DNA from: Methanomassiliicoccales archaeon PtaU1.Bin124
Lineage (GTDB): Archaea; Thermoplasmatota; Thermoplasmata; Methanomassiliicoccales; UBA472
Length of the DNA stretch: 64,000 nucleotides
NCBI GenBank assembly: GCA_002067865.1
Contig: MVRC01000013.1
Coordinates: 297,789-361,788, forward strand
Reading direction: 5' to 3'
Numbering within the stretch: position 1 is the first letter of the stretch; each line of letters opens with the position of its first letter. Of this stretch, positions 8,498 through 17,456 are shown piece by piece. The notes below the pieces were generated by a model. It saw only the letters and a program-made list of their open reading frames with translations. It made no database searches and was not told the DNA's origin. Made by a program: the position numbers and the translations under genes.

Positions 8498-9997
8498 TCA
8501 TACCTGAGCTACCTTCAGCGACCAGTAGAAGAACGAAAGGACGGAGAGGTCCTGATCGGAGGTCGTGCACACGATCAGTGGGTACTGTACCACCGTCTTG
8601 AACAGTGCACGTTCGGTATCGCCTGGAACCAGTGGCAGGTCCGTCTCGTTCTGCAGGACCATGCGGTACATGTCCAGGTTCCCGAAGAAATAGTCCTTGA
8701 ACAGTCTCACATCCTCGGGCGTGGCGTTGTATGACCAGTCCGCGGTCTCGGCCGCGGTCACGTCGACGGGGACCCAACCGTAGTTCGGCAGGTAGTACTC
8801 CGCCCAGATGTGCGTACCGCTGCCAGGCGGGAACGACTGGTAGCCGCCGCAGGTCCTGGCCGGGACCCCCAACGAGCGCAGAAGGGCGCTGAAGTAACTG
8901 GACTGTCCACCGCAGTCCCCGCACTCGTGTATGCGGACATACTCCGACTCGGGGATGTGGAGGGCGTCGATGGCAATGTGCGGCATGTGGCTGTATGAGA
9001 TGTTTCCAATGACATATTCGTAGATCAATTTCGCCTGGATGTACGGGTTGGTCTCCTCCCCTACGACTGCCTTGGCGATTTCCGCCGTATCATCGCTGAT
9101 CACGATGTTCCTGTCGGATGAGGTGTAGTGAGTGTACAGCTCCCCGGCCTTATCGTATGAACCGATGTTCGAAGGATCGATCTCGAAGTGTTGCTGGTAT
9201 TCGGAGAAGGTCGTGGCAGCGCGGATCGTGACATCGGTGGTGCGTCCTTCCAGCGGTATCTCCAGGTAGGCCATGCCGATCCCGGTCTCGGTTCCGATCG
9301 ATATCAGGTATTCGGACGGGAAGATGCTGTCAGTTATGTTCGTCTGGTATTCGGTGGAGATCGGGACCGGTATCCACACCTGCAGTACGCCGGTCTCGGG
9401 CAGTTCGGAACGGGGGATGGTCATCTCCCCGGTCATCAGGAAGTTGGTCTGGTTGAAGAACGTCCGTTCCTCGCCCTGACTTGCTTTTATCATCGGCAAG
9501 AGGGTGTCATAGATCGGAGTGCTACCCATCCGCTGGGTGAAATCCTTCATGAGGACGGGGTCACGGTAGGCGAAGTTCATCACCACGTCCGTGAAGTAGC
9601 GGGTCACGCCATCCGAGACCACCTTCTCGGTCGAGGGGTCATCGATCATCTGAGAGATGGTCGAGGGGGAGAGGGAGGGGAACCCGACCTTCATGGCCTC
9701 CACCACCTCCTCCCTGGTGAGCGAGTATTCCAGCAGCGCCCGGTCTGCCCGGAACTTCATGATCAGGGCGGCCTCCGCGGCAACGGTATCGCCCTTCTGA
9801 TCAAACAGGACATATGCCTTCTGGTAGAGCGAGGACGCCGTCCGATAATTGCCCCTTCCGAGCTCATACGCGGCCTGGTCGACCACGTCCTTGGCGGAAG
9901 TGCCCCTCTCCAATGTGAACAGAGCAAGGCTAGAAATGACCACGATGGCCGCAGCGAATATCGCCAAGGCCGTGTCCTTCGAACTGCGCGAGACCAT
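8498..9997 (-). CDS. Membrane-anchored transglutaminase-like protein
   Basis: A 499-residue protein with an N-terminal hydrophobic anchor (ALAIFAAAIVVISSLALFTL, about residues 9-28) and a large extracytoplasmic part. The transglutaminase-like catalytic core is near residues 355-415. CGDCGGQSSYFSALLRSLGVPAR supplies the Cys, THIWAEYYLPNYGWVPVD the His and Asp. The region before it resembles the beta-rich N-terminal domain common in archaeal members. A role in processing or cross-linking surface proteins is likely, but the substrate is unknown. Length and architecture look complete. No clear operon partner: the next gene on the same strand starts beyond a 75-base gap. Confidence 0.87.
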   Translation of the reverse strand: MVSRSSKDTALAIFAAAIVVISSLALFTLERGTSAKDVVDQAAYELGRGNYRTASSLYQKAYVLFDQKGDTVAAEAALIMKFRADRALLEYSLTREEVVEAMKVGFPSLSPSTISQMIDDPSTEKVVSDGVTRYFTDVVMNFAYRDPVLMKDFTQRMGSTPIYDTLLPMIKASQGEERTFFNQTNFLMTGEMTIPRSELPETGVLQVWIPVPISTEYQTNITDSIFPSEYLISIGTETGIGMAYLEIPLEGRTTDVTIRAATTFSEYQQHFEIDPSNIGSYDKAGELYTHYTSSDRNIVISDDTAEIAKAVVGEETNPYIQAKLIYEYVIGNISYSHMPHIAIDALHIPESEYVRIHECGDCGGQSSYFSALLRSLGVPARTCGGYQSFPPGSGTHIWAEYYLPNYGWVPVDVTAAETADWSYNATPEDVRLFKDYFFGNLDMYRMVLQNETDLPLVPGDTERALFKTVVQYPLIVCTTSDQDLSVLSFFYWSLKVAQV

Positions 9998-10072
9998 GGT
10001 AGAAAATGTTACGACGGTTAATTAATCGTTGAGATGAGATTTTAAAAAGTGAAAAAGGAGGGCGGACCCTCA

Positions 10073-11683
10073 TTAGGTGCCGAACAACCTAGGCCCTACC
10101 AGCTGCCAGATTATCAGGAACAGGATGAAGAACGCCAGGGTCATAGTGATCTGCGACACCAGCCTCGCGCGCTGCTCCGGGGAGGCGTTCTTCCTCACCC
10201 TCTCCACGATGCCGTCGAGCCCGTCCCTGAAGATATACCCTCCGTCCAGGGGCACGGCCGGCAGGGCGTTCGTAAGGCCGACCATCAGGTTCAGCCAGAA
10301 TATCCAGTACAGGCAGTTGGCGAATATCCAGAAGCCGTCTGAGCCCATCCAGGCGAATACGCCGGTCGGCACGAACAACTGGGTCAGCGGGGACTGCACC
10401 GGCGCCAGTCCGTAGAACGGCAGGGCGATGTAGTACAGCGTGGCCCTGACGAACGAGCTGGCATCGTTCACACCATGGTACGGATGGGAGAGCGTGGTCA
10501 GGATCGCGTTCGGATCGCTGTACTTCACTCCCAAGTAGGCGGAGTTGATGCCCATGAACCCGACGTCCTTGAAGTCGCTGGGAACGGCGATGCCGTTGTC
10601 CTGATAGTACTTCAGTTTGCTGGACAGGGTGATGTTTGTGACGTCCGTCGCCACGACGTACATATGACTGGAGGAGTCGTACTTCAGAGCGGTGACGTTG
10701 ACCTTCTCGTTAGGATAGGTGTTGGCCAGTGCGTCCTGCAGGTCCTTCTCGTTGTGTATGACCGTGCCGTTCAGCTCAGCGATGATCATGCCGGCCTTCA
10801 GCCCGGCGTTCGCCGCCGGCAATCCGCTTGAGACGGCCACCAATGCGACCCCGGAGACGACCTGAACGCTTCCGGTGTTGCCGTTGTAATAATAGGTCAC
10901 TGTGACCGTCGTGTTAGGAGAGGGAGCATCGAACGTCTCCCAGGCAGTGAGGTTGTTTATCGCCACCCCATCGATCGCCAGTATCTGGTACCCATATCCG
11001 ATGCCGACCACCTGGGCCGGGGCGTTGTTCACCGTGCCCATCACGACCGGTCCGTCATGCAGGGCCGTGGCCGATGCTACGGTAACGCTGCTGAACAGTA
11101 CCGCCACGATCAATGCCAGCATGATGTTCGTCGCCGGACCGACGGCGAACACGTTCATGCGCCTCTTGCGGTCGCACTTCGATATCGCCTCCTCGTCCGG
11201 CTCCACGAACGCGCCCATGGGGAAGATCAGGAACACCAGGCCGAGCGACTTCACCGCCATCTGCCCCACGCGAGTGAGGATGCCATGAGCGAACTCATGC
11301 ACCACGATGGCCACGACCAGACCAAGGATACCGTACCAGATGGGAATGAGCGGGTTCAGACCGGGTATGCCGAGCACCATCTCCGGGGACGGGGCCGAGC
11401 TGGCCGGGACCTTGCTGACCAGGAACGCCTCCCAGACCAGCAGGGCCAGCATGGAGAACATGGCCACGACCACGACCCACTTGGAAACCGCCGCGTACCA
11501 GCGCCAGAACCGCTGCCACCGGGAAAGCCTCTCGATGACGTTCTTGCCGCCCTGGGTCTTCCACATCAGGAAGGGGCCCCAGTTGGAGAAGCTGTGCCGC
11601 TCCAGCCAGCCGATGCGCTTCAGATAGTACACCATCGCGGTCCACAGGACCACCAGAATCAACGCTATGAGATACCCGTCCAT
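10073..11683 (-). CDS. Site-2 protease family (M50) membrane metalloprotease with PDZ domain
   Basis: Intramembrane zinc protease of the S2P/RseP type, 536 residues. An N-terminal helix (LIALILVVLWTAMVYYL) leads. The zinc site VVHEFAHGIL lies at about residues 147-156 and supplies two His and the Glu. The third ligand motif, NALPAVPLDGGYI, is at about 466-478. Between them are PDZ-like sequences: GYQILAIDGVAINNLTAW and GLKAGMIIAELNGTVIHNEKDLQDAL, consistent with two PDZ repeats. It ends with a C-terminal helix. Such enzymes release membrane-bound regulators or clear signal peptides. No candidate substrate is adjacent. Confidence 0.93.
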   Translation of the reverse strand: MDGYLIALILVVLWTAMVYYLKRIGWLERHSFSNWGPFLMWKTQGGKNVIERLSRWQRFWRWYAAVSKWVVVVAMFSMLALLVWEAFLVSKVPASSAPSPEMVLGIPGLNPLIPIWYGILGLVVAIVVHEFAHGILTRVGQMAVKSLGLVFLIFPMGAFVEPDEEAISKCDRKRRMNVFAVGPATNIMLALIVAVLFSSVTVASATALHDGPVVMGTVNNAPAQVVGIGYGYQILAIDGVAINNLTAWETFDAPSPNTTVTVTYYYNGNTGSVQVVSGVALVAVSSGLPAANAGLKAGMIIAELNGTVIHNEKDLQDALANTYPNEKVNVTALKYDSSSHMYVVATDVTNITLSSKLKYYQDNGIAVPSDFKDVGFMGINSAYLGVKYSDPNAILTTLSHPYHGVNDASSFVRATLYYIALPFYGLAPVQSPLTQLFVPTGVFAWMGSDGFWIFANCLYWIFWLNLMVGLTNALPAVPLDGGYIFRDGLDGIVERVRKNASPEQRARLVSQITMTLAFFILFLIIWQLVGPRLFGT

Positions 11684-11743
11684 GGTCTACGTTGGCAAAA
11701 ACGACCAGGGTGTATATCAATGCTGCCCGAACGAACGCGGAGA

Positions 11744-12136
11744 TCAGGTGACGTTCCGGCCCTTCCAGACGTCATCGTCCATCTGGTCGTATACGGCGGA
11801 CTCCTCGTTCGCCCCGACCTTTCCTTCCTTCGCCTGGCGGGCCATGCGCTGGATCTGGTCCTTCTTCAGGATCCAGTAATGGATGCGCCAAAGCTTGCCC
11901 TTCTTGAGGTGCACCTCTTCCTGGGTGGTGGTGAGGAAGCCCTCCTCCTCCAGCATGTAGAAGACGTCGCGGTCCTCGGAAGTGAGGCGATTGTCGATGA
12001 CCTCCCCGTCGAAGCCGAAGAACGACATGATGTACTCGGCCAGCTTCTTGATGTCCTCTTCGGACATACCTTTCTTGCCGAGGGTGTTGCTCAACGCCAG
12101 CACCACGTCCTCCATGCTTACGACAGTCACTTCCAT
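11744..12136 (-). CDS. Small helical protein, DUF6015-like (paralogue of 52145-52522)
   Basis: A 130-residue protein of unknown function. It aligns along its whole length with the protein at 52145-52522. Both have a helical N-half with EDIKKLAEYIMSFFGFDGEVIDNRL-like sequence. Both also have the D(R/D)xxFYxLxxxxxLxT segment, the RI(H/F)YWI motif, and a short end (YDQMDDDVW here, YHHLPDSIW there). I believe it belongs to a Thermoplasmata-type family (DUF6015). The shape suggests a winged-helix or effector-sensing module, which is inference. TATA-like ttatatccag lies just upstream. Confidence 0.75.
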   Translation of the reverse strand: MEVTVVSMEDVVLALSNTLGKKGMSEEDIKKLAEYIMSFFGFDGEVIDNRLTSEDRDVFYMLEEEGFLTTTQEEVHLKKGKLWRIHYWILKKDQIQRMARQAKEGKVGANEESAVYDQMDDDVWKGRNVT

Positions 12137-12187
12137 CCTCCTGACAACCCCATCGATATTCCCTGGATATAATGGTTCTTTGAACGT

Positions 12188-12496
12188 TCAGCCATCCTCT
12201 AGCGGATCGTCATCGTTGAACGCCCAGCGGCCGTCCGGCCCCCATGTGCGCCAATAGACGAATCCCTCGATCAGGACCAGGACCAAGAGCAAGATGAGCG
12301 CCAGCCCAATGGCGAACGGCCATTCCTTGTGTCCAGACACCTCCAGACAGAGGAAGCTGTCGAGGAAGGCGCAGCCCAGCAGGTACCAGTACTTGGCCAG
12401 CACCCTCCTGGACCAATCGCCGAGGCTCTCTTCCTGCGGCTCCTCGGATTTGGTTTCCGGCCGGTTCACGGCCTTGAGCTGCCTCTTGGTCGCCAT
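12188..12496 (-). CDS. Small membrane protein, two predicted helices
   Basis: A 102-residue protein with a basic, charged N-terminus (about 40 residues) and two hydrophobic segments, YWYLLGCAFLDSFLCLEVSG and WPFAIGLALILLLVLVLIEGFVYW. The tail is short and acidic (FNDDDPLEDG). It ends 5 bases... from the oppF 3' end region: oppF starts downstream on the same strand and its coding begins after a gap, so a shared transcript is possible but unproven. I recognise no family. Confidence 0.65.
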   Translation of the reverse strand: MATKRQLKAVNRPETKSEEPQEESLGDWSRRVLAKYWYLLGCAFLDSFLCLEVSGHKEWPFAIGLALILLLVLVLIEGFVYWRTWGPDGRWAFNDDDPLEDG

Positions 12497-12500
12497 CGTC

Positions 12501-13613
12501 TCAACGGAAATGACAGGCCACTAGATGACCGTTGCCTTTGTCCTCCAGGGGCGGGTCCTCGATCTCACAGATCTCCTGGCGGAAGCGGCAGCGGGTGTGG
12601 AACCTGCAGCCCGAGGGCGGGTTGGCCGGCGACGGCACATCTCCAGCCAGCACGACCCTCTCCCTCTTCAGCTCCGGGTCCGGGACCGGGATGACCGATA
12701 TCAGGGCGGTGGTGTATGGGTGCAGCGGGTTCTCGAACACGTGCTCCTTCGTACCAGATTCGACGATCTTGCCCAGGTACATGACGTTAACGCGGTCGCA
12801 CATGTGCCTGATGGTCGACAGGTCGTGCGAGATGAACAAGTACGTCAGTCCAAGCTCGTTCTGCAGGTCATTGAGCATGTTCAGGATCTGCGCCTGAACG
12901 GACACGTCCAGAGCGGAGGTGGGCTCGTCCAGCACGATGAAGTTCGGGTTGAGGGACAATGCTCGGGCCACGCCGATGCGCTGCCTCTGCCCCCCGCTGA
13001 ACTCATGCGGATAACGGTACAGGTGGTCCGGGTTCAGGCCGACTCGCTCCATCAACAGCTTGACCCTTTCCGTGATCTGGTCCCCTTCCAGGACGCCATG
13101 CACCTTCAACGGTTCGCCTATGATGTCCTTGACCAGCATCCTGGGGTTGAGCGAGGAGAACGGGTCCTGGAACACGATCTGCATCTCCCTGCGCAGGCGG
13201 CGGAGGGTCTCTGGGTCCTTGCGGTTGAGGGCGTACTTCTGCCTGATCTCCCAAAGCTCCAGCATATCCGGGTCCTCGGGCTTGGGCACCTTCTTGGACT
13301 TCTTACGCTTCTTCGGCTGGGGCAGGGAGGCTTCCTTCTCCTCCAGCTCCACCATCCTCTTGCGCACATCGCCTGGCATCTTGTAGTAGATGTCACCCTC
13401 GGTCAGAGGGGAGAGCATCAGCATGCAGCGACCGGTGGTGGTCTTGCCGCACCCGCTCTCTCCCACCAGGCCGAGCGTCTCGCCCTGGCGGATGAAGAAG
13501 CTGATGTCATCGACCGCACGGACCGCGCCGAACTCCTTCTTCAGCAGCCCTCCGCGCAGCGGGAAGTACTTCTTCATGCTCCTTGCCTCTATGAGGAACT
13601 CTTCGTCGCTCAC
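12501..13613 (-). CDS. oppF: Oligopeptide/dipeptide ABC transporter, ATPase subunit (OppF type)
   Basis: Second ATPase of the peptide importer. Walker A is GESGCGKTT (about residue 44), the Q-loop is [12 protein letters not shown], the signature FSGGQRQR, Walker [13 protein letters not shown], and the switch His is in ISHDLS. The C-terminal oligopeptide-transporter motif ([12 protein letters not shown]) is present. Between Walker A and the Q-loop lies an extra, very basic stretch with [16 protein letters not shown], not usual for OppF. The start is GTG at 13613 ([12 protein letters not shown]) with GGAGGTGAAA upstream. It overlaps the oppD stop in a GTGA arrangement. Upstream in-frame ATG codons fall inside oppD and lack support. 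Confidence 0.93.
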   Translation of the reverse strand: MSDEEFLIEARSMKKYFPLRGGLLKKEFGAVRAVDDISFFIRQGETLGLVGESGCGKTTTGRCMLMLSPLTEGDIYYKMPGDVRKRMVELEEKEASLPQPKKRKKSKKVPKPEDPDMLELWEIRQKYALNRKDPETLRRLRREMQIVFQDPFSSLNPRMLVKDIIGEPLKVHGVLEGDQITERVKLLMERVGLNPDHLYRYPHEFSGGQRQRIGVARALSLNPNFIVLDEPTSALDVSVQAQILNMLNDLQNELGLTYLFISHDLSTIRHMCDRVNVMYLGKIVESGTKEHVFENPLHPYTTALISVIPVPDPELKRERVVLAGDVPSPANPPSGCRFHTRCRFRQEICEIEDPPLEDKGNGHLVACHFR

Positions 13614-15142
13614 AGTTTCACCTCCCCGTATAGATGGCAGGCCACACGATGGCCCGGCTCGACCTCTTGCAGCTCCGGCTTGATGGCCTTGCACCTGTCC
13701 ATGACATACGGGCAGCGGGTATGGAACCTGCAGCCGGTCGGAGGTTTGATCAGGTTAGGCACATTGCCTTCGATGGTCATCAGGCGAGGCATGTCCTTGG
13801 TCACCTTGGGGATGGAGTTGATCAATCCCTGGGTGTACGGATGCAGCGGCTCCTTGAACACTGAGAACGTGGAGCCGACCTCGGCCATGGTGCCGGCGTA
13901 CATGACGCCGACGTTGTCGCAGATCTCCGCCACGACGCCCAGGTTGTGGGTGATCATGAGGATGGCGGTGCCGGTCTCGTGCTGCAGTTCGTGCATGAGC
14001 TTCAATATCTGCGCCTGGATGGTCACGTCCAGAGCGGTGGTCGGCTCGTCCGCGATGAGCAGTTGGGGCTTGCAAGCCAGTGCGATGGCGATCATCACAC
14101 GCTGCTGCATGCCACCGCTTAGCTCGTGCGGGTAGGAACGAACGACGCTCTGCGGGTCCGGGATACGGACCAGGCGGAGCATGCGCTGCGCCCTGTCCAT
14201 CGCCTCCCGGTTCATCTCCCGCTTCGCCACCCGCTTCGACAGCCACTTGTTAGGGGATGCTACTATCATCTTCAGCATCCTCCGGTCATATTGGTGGCGC
14301 AGGAGGGTGACGTACTTCAGGGGATGACGGTTGACGTAGTTGCCGCAACCCGGGCAGACATCAGCCTCTTCGGGGATGATGGCATGGCACTCCGAGCATT
14401 CGTTCTCCCCCTTGGAGTTCTTCTCCATCTTGATGTGATGCTTGTTGCGTAGCAGTTCTGTCTCTTCGTTCACCCGGCGCAGTGCCGCCTCGGCGATCTC
14501 CTTGCGCTCGTGCAATAGGAGAACCTCCCCGATCTGGAATCCAGCGGTGAAGACGGGGTTCAGGGCGGCCATGGGCTCCTGGAAGATCATGGAGATGTAC
14601 TTGCCGCGGATGCGCTGCATGTAATCCTTCGAGCGCAACAGCAGGTTGTAGTTGGCCAGGACGGCTCCGCGCTTGTCCCGCAGCTCGGCCACCTTGGCCG
14701 CCTTCTGCTCGGAGTCCGGTTCCTTCATGACCATCTCCAGCTGCTCCTCGACGGCCTTCAGCTCGTCCAGGTCGGCCAGCTCCTTCTCCAGGCGCTTCAG
14801 GGCGTCCTGGTTGTCGGCCTGCACGTTCTTGTCGTCGCCACCGGCGGATATCTTCTTCTTCATCTCTTCGATGCGCTGGCGGACCTCGGCATACTTCTCC
14901 TCGGTCGGCCTTGGCGGCATGAAGTATATGCGCCCCTTCTCGATCTTGCCTGGCGGCTGTGGGATGAGCCTCATGATGCTGTTCGCGGTGACGCTCTTGC
15001 CGCAGCCGGTCTCGCCCACCAGGCCGAACGTCTCGCCCTTCTTCAGCGTCAGGTTGACGCCGTCGATGGCCTTGACCTCGCCCGACTGGGTATGGAACGA
15101 AATGTACAGGTCCTCGATCTCAACGATGTTCTGTTCCGTCAT
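13610..15142 (-). CDS. oppD: Oligopeptide/dipeptide ABC transporter, ATPase subunit (OppD type) with large insertions
   Basis: First ATPase of the importer, 510 residues where ~330 is usual. Walker A is GETGCGKSV (about residue 42), the Q-loop [11 protein letters not shown] (about 190), the signature LSGGMQQR (about 345), Walker [13 protein letters not shown], and the end carries [11 protein letters not shown]. Two inserts explain the size. One of ~110 residues, mostly charged heptad-like helix ([37 protein letters not shown]), sits between Walker A and the Q-loop. One of ~100 residues between the Q-loop and signature holds a zinc ribbon with CSEC and CPGC. Both core ATPase halves remain intact, so it is probably functional. 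Gene order oppB-C-D-F is standard. Confidence 0.93.
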   Translation of the reverse strand: MTEQNIVEIEDLYISFHTQSGEVKAIDGVNLTLKKGETFGLVGETGCGKSVTANSIMRLIPQPPGKIEKGRIYFMPPRPTEEKYAEVRQRIEEMKKKISAGGDDKNVQADNQDALKRLEKELADLDELKAVEEQLEMVMKEPDSEQKAAKVAELRDKRGAVLANYNLLLRSKDYMQRIRGKYISMIFQEPMAALNPVFTAGFQIGEVLLLHERKEIAEAALRRVNEETELLRNKHHIKMEKNSKGENECSECHAIIPEEADVCPGCGNYVNRHPLKYVTLLRHQYDRRMLKMIVASPNKWLSKRVAKREMNREAMDRAQRMLRLVRIPDPQSVVRSYPHELSGGMQQRVMIAIALACKPQLLIADEPTTALDVTIQAQILKLMHELQHETGTAILMITHNLGVVAEICDNVGVMYAGTMAEVGSTFSVFKEPLHPYTQGLINSIPKVTKDMPRLMTIEGNVPNLIKPPTGCRFHTRCPYVMDRCKAIKPELQEVEPGHRVACHLYGEVKL

Positions 15143-15146
15143 GTGC

Positions 15147-16253
15147 TCACCGCCGCAATCTCGGGTCCAATATGTCTCTCAGCCCGTCGCCCAGGAGGTT
15201 GAACCCCATGACGAACAGGAAGATCATCATGCCGGGGAAGAATATGATCCAGTACGGGTTGTAAGATACCCCTTGGTAGCTGATGAACCCGACGATGTAC
15301 CCTGCCCCTTCGTTGGCCATCCTGCCCCACTCTGCCACACCTGGTGGCCCGAACCCGATGTAGCTCAGGCCCGCGGTGGTGAGCACGATGGAACCGATGT
15401 CCATGGTGGCGCTGACCAGCATGGGAGAGATGGCGTTAGGGATGATGTGGCGGAAGAGGATGCGGTTCTTCTTCGCGCCGATGGCCCTGGCCGCCTCCAC
15501 GTAGGTGTTCTCCTTGATGGTCATGACCTGACCGCGGATCAGACGAGCATATGATGGCCACCAGACGATGACCAGCGAGATCATGATGTTGTCGATGGTA
15601 GGCTTGAGCACCGCGATGACCGCCATGGCCAGCACCAGTCCGGGGATGGACAGGAAGACATCGGTCACTCTCATCATCAGCTCGTCGATCTTGCCGCCAT
15701 AGTAGCCGGCGACGGCACCGACGATGATGCCCATGACGACGGCGCTCAGTACGACGACCAGCGCCAGCCTGATGGACGTTTGGGCGCCCCAGATGACGCC
15801 ATAATAGATATCAGAACCGTCCTCCCCGGAGCCGAGGATGAAGTCGACCGTCCGGTTATGAACTGGATCAAAGTACGTTGACCCTGGAGGGCTGATCCCC
15901 TGGTTGAAGTACTTGGGAACGATGGATGTGTCCCTCCACTCCGGTGGTGGTGGTGCCAAGAGGGGGGCCAGAAGGGCTATGATGACCATCGTGATGACGA
16001 TGATAAGCCCGAGCATGGCCAGGAAGCTCTTGCTCAGCAGCTTCATGGAGACCCTGAACTCCCTCACCCTTGGCTGGATGGATTTTATCAATGGGTCTAG
16101 GCGTCCCCTTCCCTTCGTTTCCTTCTTCGGTGCCTGCTTTACCTCTTCGTTCACGGCACTGGCCTTCTCTTCAACGGAGGGGGCGTTCTCTTTAGCTTCA
16201 TCAGCTGGAGCCGCGTTCTGTTCATCTTTCTTCTTTCTGTTCAGAATGCTCAT
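15147..16253 (-). CDS. oppC: Oligopeptide/dipeptide ABC transporter permease (OppC type)
   Basis: Inner-membrane permease, 368 residues. The first ~70 residues are charged and probably disordered (KKKDEQNAAPADEAKEN). The OppC_N segment and first helix (SFLAMLGLIIVITMVIIALLAPLLAPP) follow. The binding-protein-dependent transport domain then supplies five more helices with the EAA loop: EAARAIGAKKNRILFRHIIPNA. It starts 5 bases after oppB ends and ends 4 bases before oppD starts, so translation is coupled. The long polar N-tail is more than family members normally carry. Confidence 0.94.
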   Translation of the reverse strand: MSILNRKKKDEQNAAPADEAKENAPSVEEKASAVNEEVKQAPKKETKGRGRLDPLIKSIQPRVREFRVSMKLLSKSFLAMLGLIIVITMVIIALLAPLLAPPPPEWRDTSIVPKYFNQGISPPGSTYFDPVHNRTVDFILGSGEDGSDIYYGVIWGAQTSIRLALVVVLSAVVMGIIVGAVAGYYGGKIDELMMRVTDVFLSIPGLVLAMAVIAVLKPTIDNIMISLVIVWWPSYARLIRGQVMTIKENTYVEAARAIGAKKNRILFRHIIPNAISPMLVSATMDIGSIVLTTAGLSYIGFGPPGVAEWGRMANEGAGYIVGFISYQGVSYNPYWIIFFPGMMIFLFVMGFNLLGDGLRDILDPRLRR

Positions 16254-16258
16254 CTACA

Positions 16259-17296
16259 TCACTCCAGCCTGACCCTCGGGTCCAGGTATGCATACATGAT
16301 ATCGACGATGAGGTTGGCCAGCACCACGATGATCGCGATGAGCATGGTGAAGCCAAGGATGGCCGCCTGGTCATTGCTCAGCAGCGCAGCGGTGGACCAC
16401 TTCCCCAGACCGTTCAATGAGAAGATGTTCTCGGTGATGACCGCCCCGCCCAACAGGCCTGCGAACGCCAGACCGACCACGGTCGTCGTAGGTATCAGCG
16501 CATTCCTCCTGGCGTGCTTCTTCAGCACCACCTTTTCGGACAGCCCCTTCGCTCTGGCGGTCTTGACGTAATCGAGGTTCATCACTTCCAGCATGCTGGA
16601 GCGCATGATCCTGGTCAGCAGGGCGATGGTCGCAAAGGAAAGGCAGATGGCCGGCAACATGAGATGCCAGAGAACGTCACCAAAGATCTGGAGGTTGCCC
16701 ATTAGCAATGAATCGACCGTATAGAAATTGGTCCTGACGATCAATGGAGTGGTCGCCAACGGGTTGCTTGGATCGAATTCCAGCGATATCCGACCCCCTG
16801 AAGGGGCCAGACCAAGATTGAGATAGAGCGCCTGCAACAACAACAGTGCCAGCCAGAATATCGGCAGCGAGACACCGATGAGGGCCACGAACCTGACCAC
16901 GTGGTCGACCGGCTTGTTGCGTTTGATGGCCGACAACGTACCGATCGAGATACCGATTATGACCGCGATGAGCGAACTGATCAAAGCTAATTCAAATGTC
17001 ACAGGAAATTTATTACTTATGGCATCGGTGACAGGCATTCTGGCTTGTTTAGAATATCCCCAATCACCATGCACGATGCCATCAAGCCAGTAGTAGTATT
17101 GTACCGCGATGGATTCGTTCAGATGGTACTTCTCCTCGATTGCCCATATCTGGGCCTGCTTCGGATGATCCGTTGTCGTGTATGCCGTCCATCTCTCTCC
17201 GGTGAAGCCCATCAGGACGAATACCAGCAAGGACACGCCCAGAAGGACGGGGATCAGTAGTAGCAGTCTTTTGATGATGAACGAGGTCAGCCTCAA
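16259..17296 (-). CDS. oppB: Oligopeptide/dipeptide ABC transporter permease (OppB type)
   Basis: The 345-residue partner permease. Its first helix is IIKRLLLLIPVLLGVSLLVFVLMGF, typical of OppB. The N-terminal family segment has YHLNESIAVQYYYWLDGIVHGDWGYS. The permease domain ends in the EAA loop, KTARAKGLSEKVVLKKHARRNALIP, and AYLDPRVRLE. It heads oppB-C-D-F. A TATA box at 17391-17406 on this strand lies ~95 bases upstream, so the group has its own promoter downstream of oppA. Confidence 0.94.
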   Translation of the reverse strand: MRLTSFIIKRLLLLIPVLLGVSLLVFVLMGFTGERWTAYTTTDHPKQAQIWAIEEKYHLNESIAVQYYYWLDGIVHGDWGYSKQARMPVTDAISNKFPVTFELALISSLIAVIIGISIGTLSAIKRNKPVDHVVRFVALIGVSLPIFWLALLLLQALYLNLGLAPSGGRISLEFDPSNPLATTPLIVRTNFYTVDSLLMGNLQIFGDVLWHLMLPAICLSFATIALLTRIMRSSMLEVMNLDYVKTARAKGLSEKVVLKKHARRNALIPTTTVVGLAFAGLLGGAVITENIFSLNGLGKWSTAALLSNDQAAILGFTMLIAIIVVLANLIVDIMYAYLDPRVRLE

Positions 17297-17390
17297 GCAG
17301 TTTCACTCCCGTATCAAAAATGATATTCTGCTATAAAAACATTGTTAATGGAAAAACACCATTTTTCGGGATGATGGCTTCAATTTTTTC

Positions 17391-17406
17391 TTTTATATAA
17401 ATAACA
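17391..17406 (-). promoter_or_regulatory. TATA box for the oppBCDF operon
   Basis: Read on the minus strand the sequence is tgttatttatataaaa, a strong archaeal TATA box between oppA and oppB. It would place transcription start near 17368, giving a leader of ~70 bases before oppB. The binding protein and the membrane/ATPase genes can therefore be expressed at different levels. Confidence 0.55.
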
Positions 17407-17425
17407 TTAAAAGTAATGCTAGGAC

Positions 17426-17456
17426 GTAAAAAAATAAAAATAAAAGGGAAAGGGGT
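17426..17456 (-). terminator. T-rich terminator after oppA
   Basis: Directly after the oppA stop the minus strand runs cccctttcccttttatttttatttttttac. Archaeal transcription stops at such T-runs without needing a hairpin. It precedes the oppB promoter. Confidence 0.55.

Noticed and set aside
12525..14135. 536-residue plus-strand open frame across oppF and oppD
   Set aside because: Antisense shadow. Both ATPases have complete motifs on the other strand.
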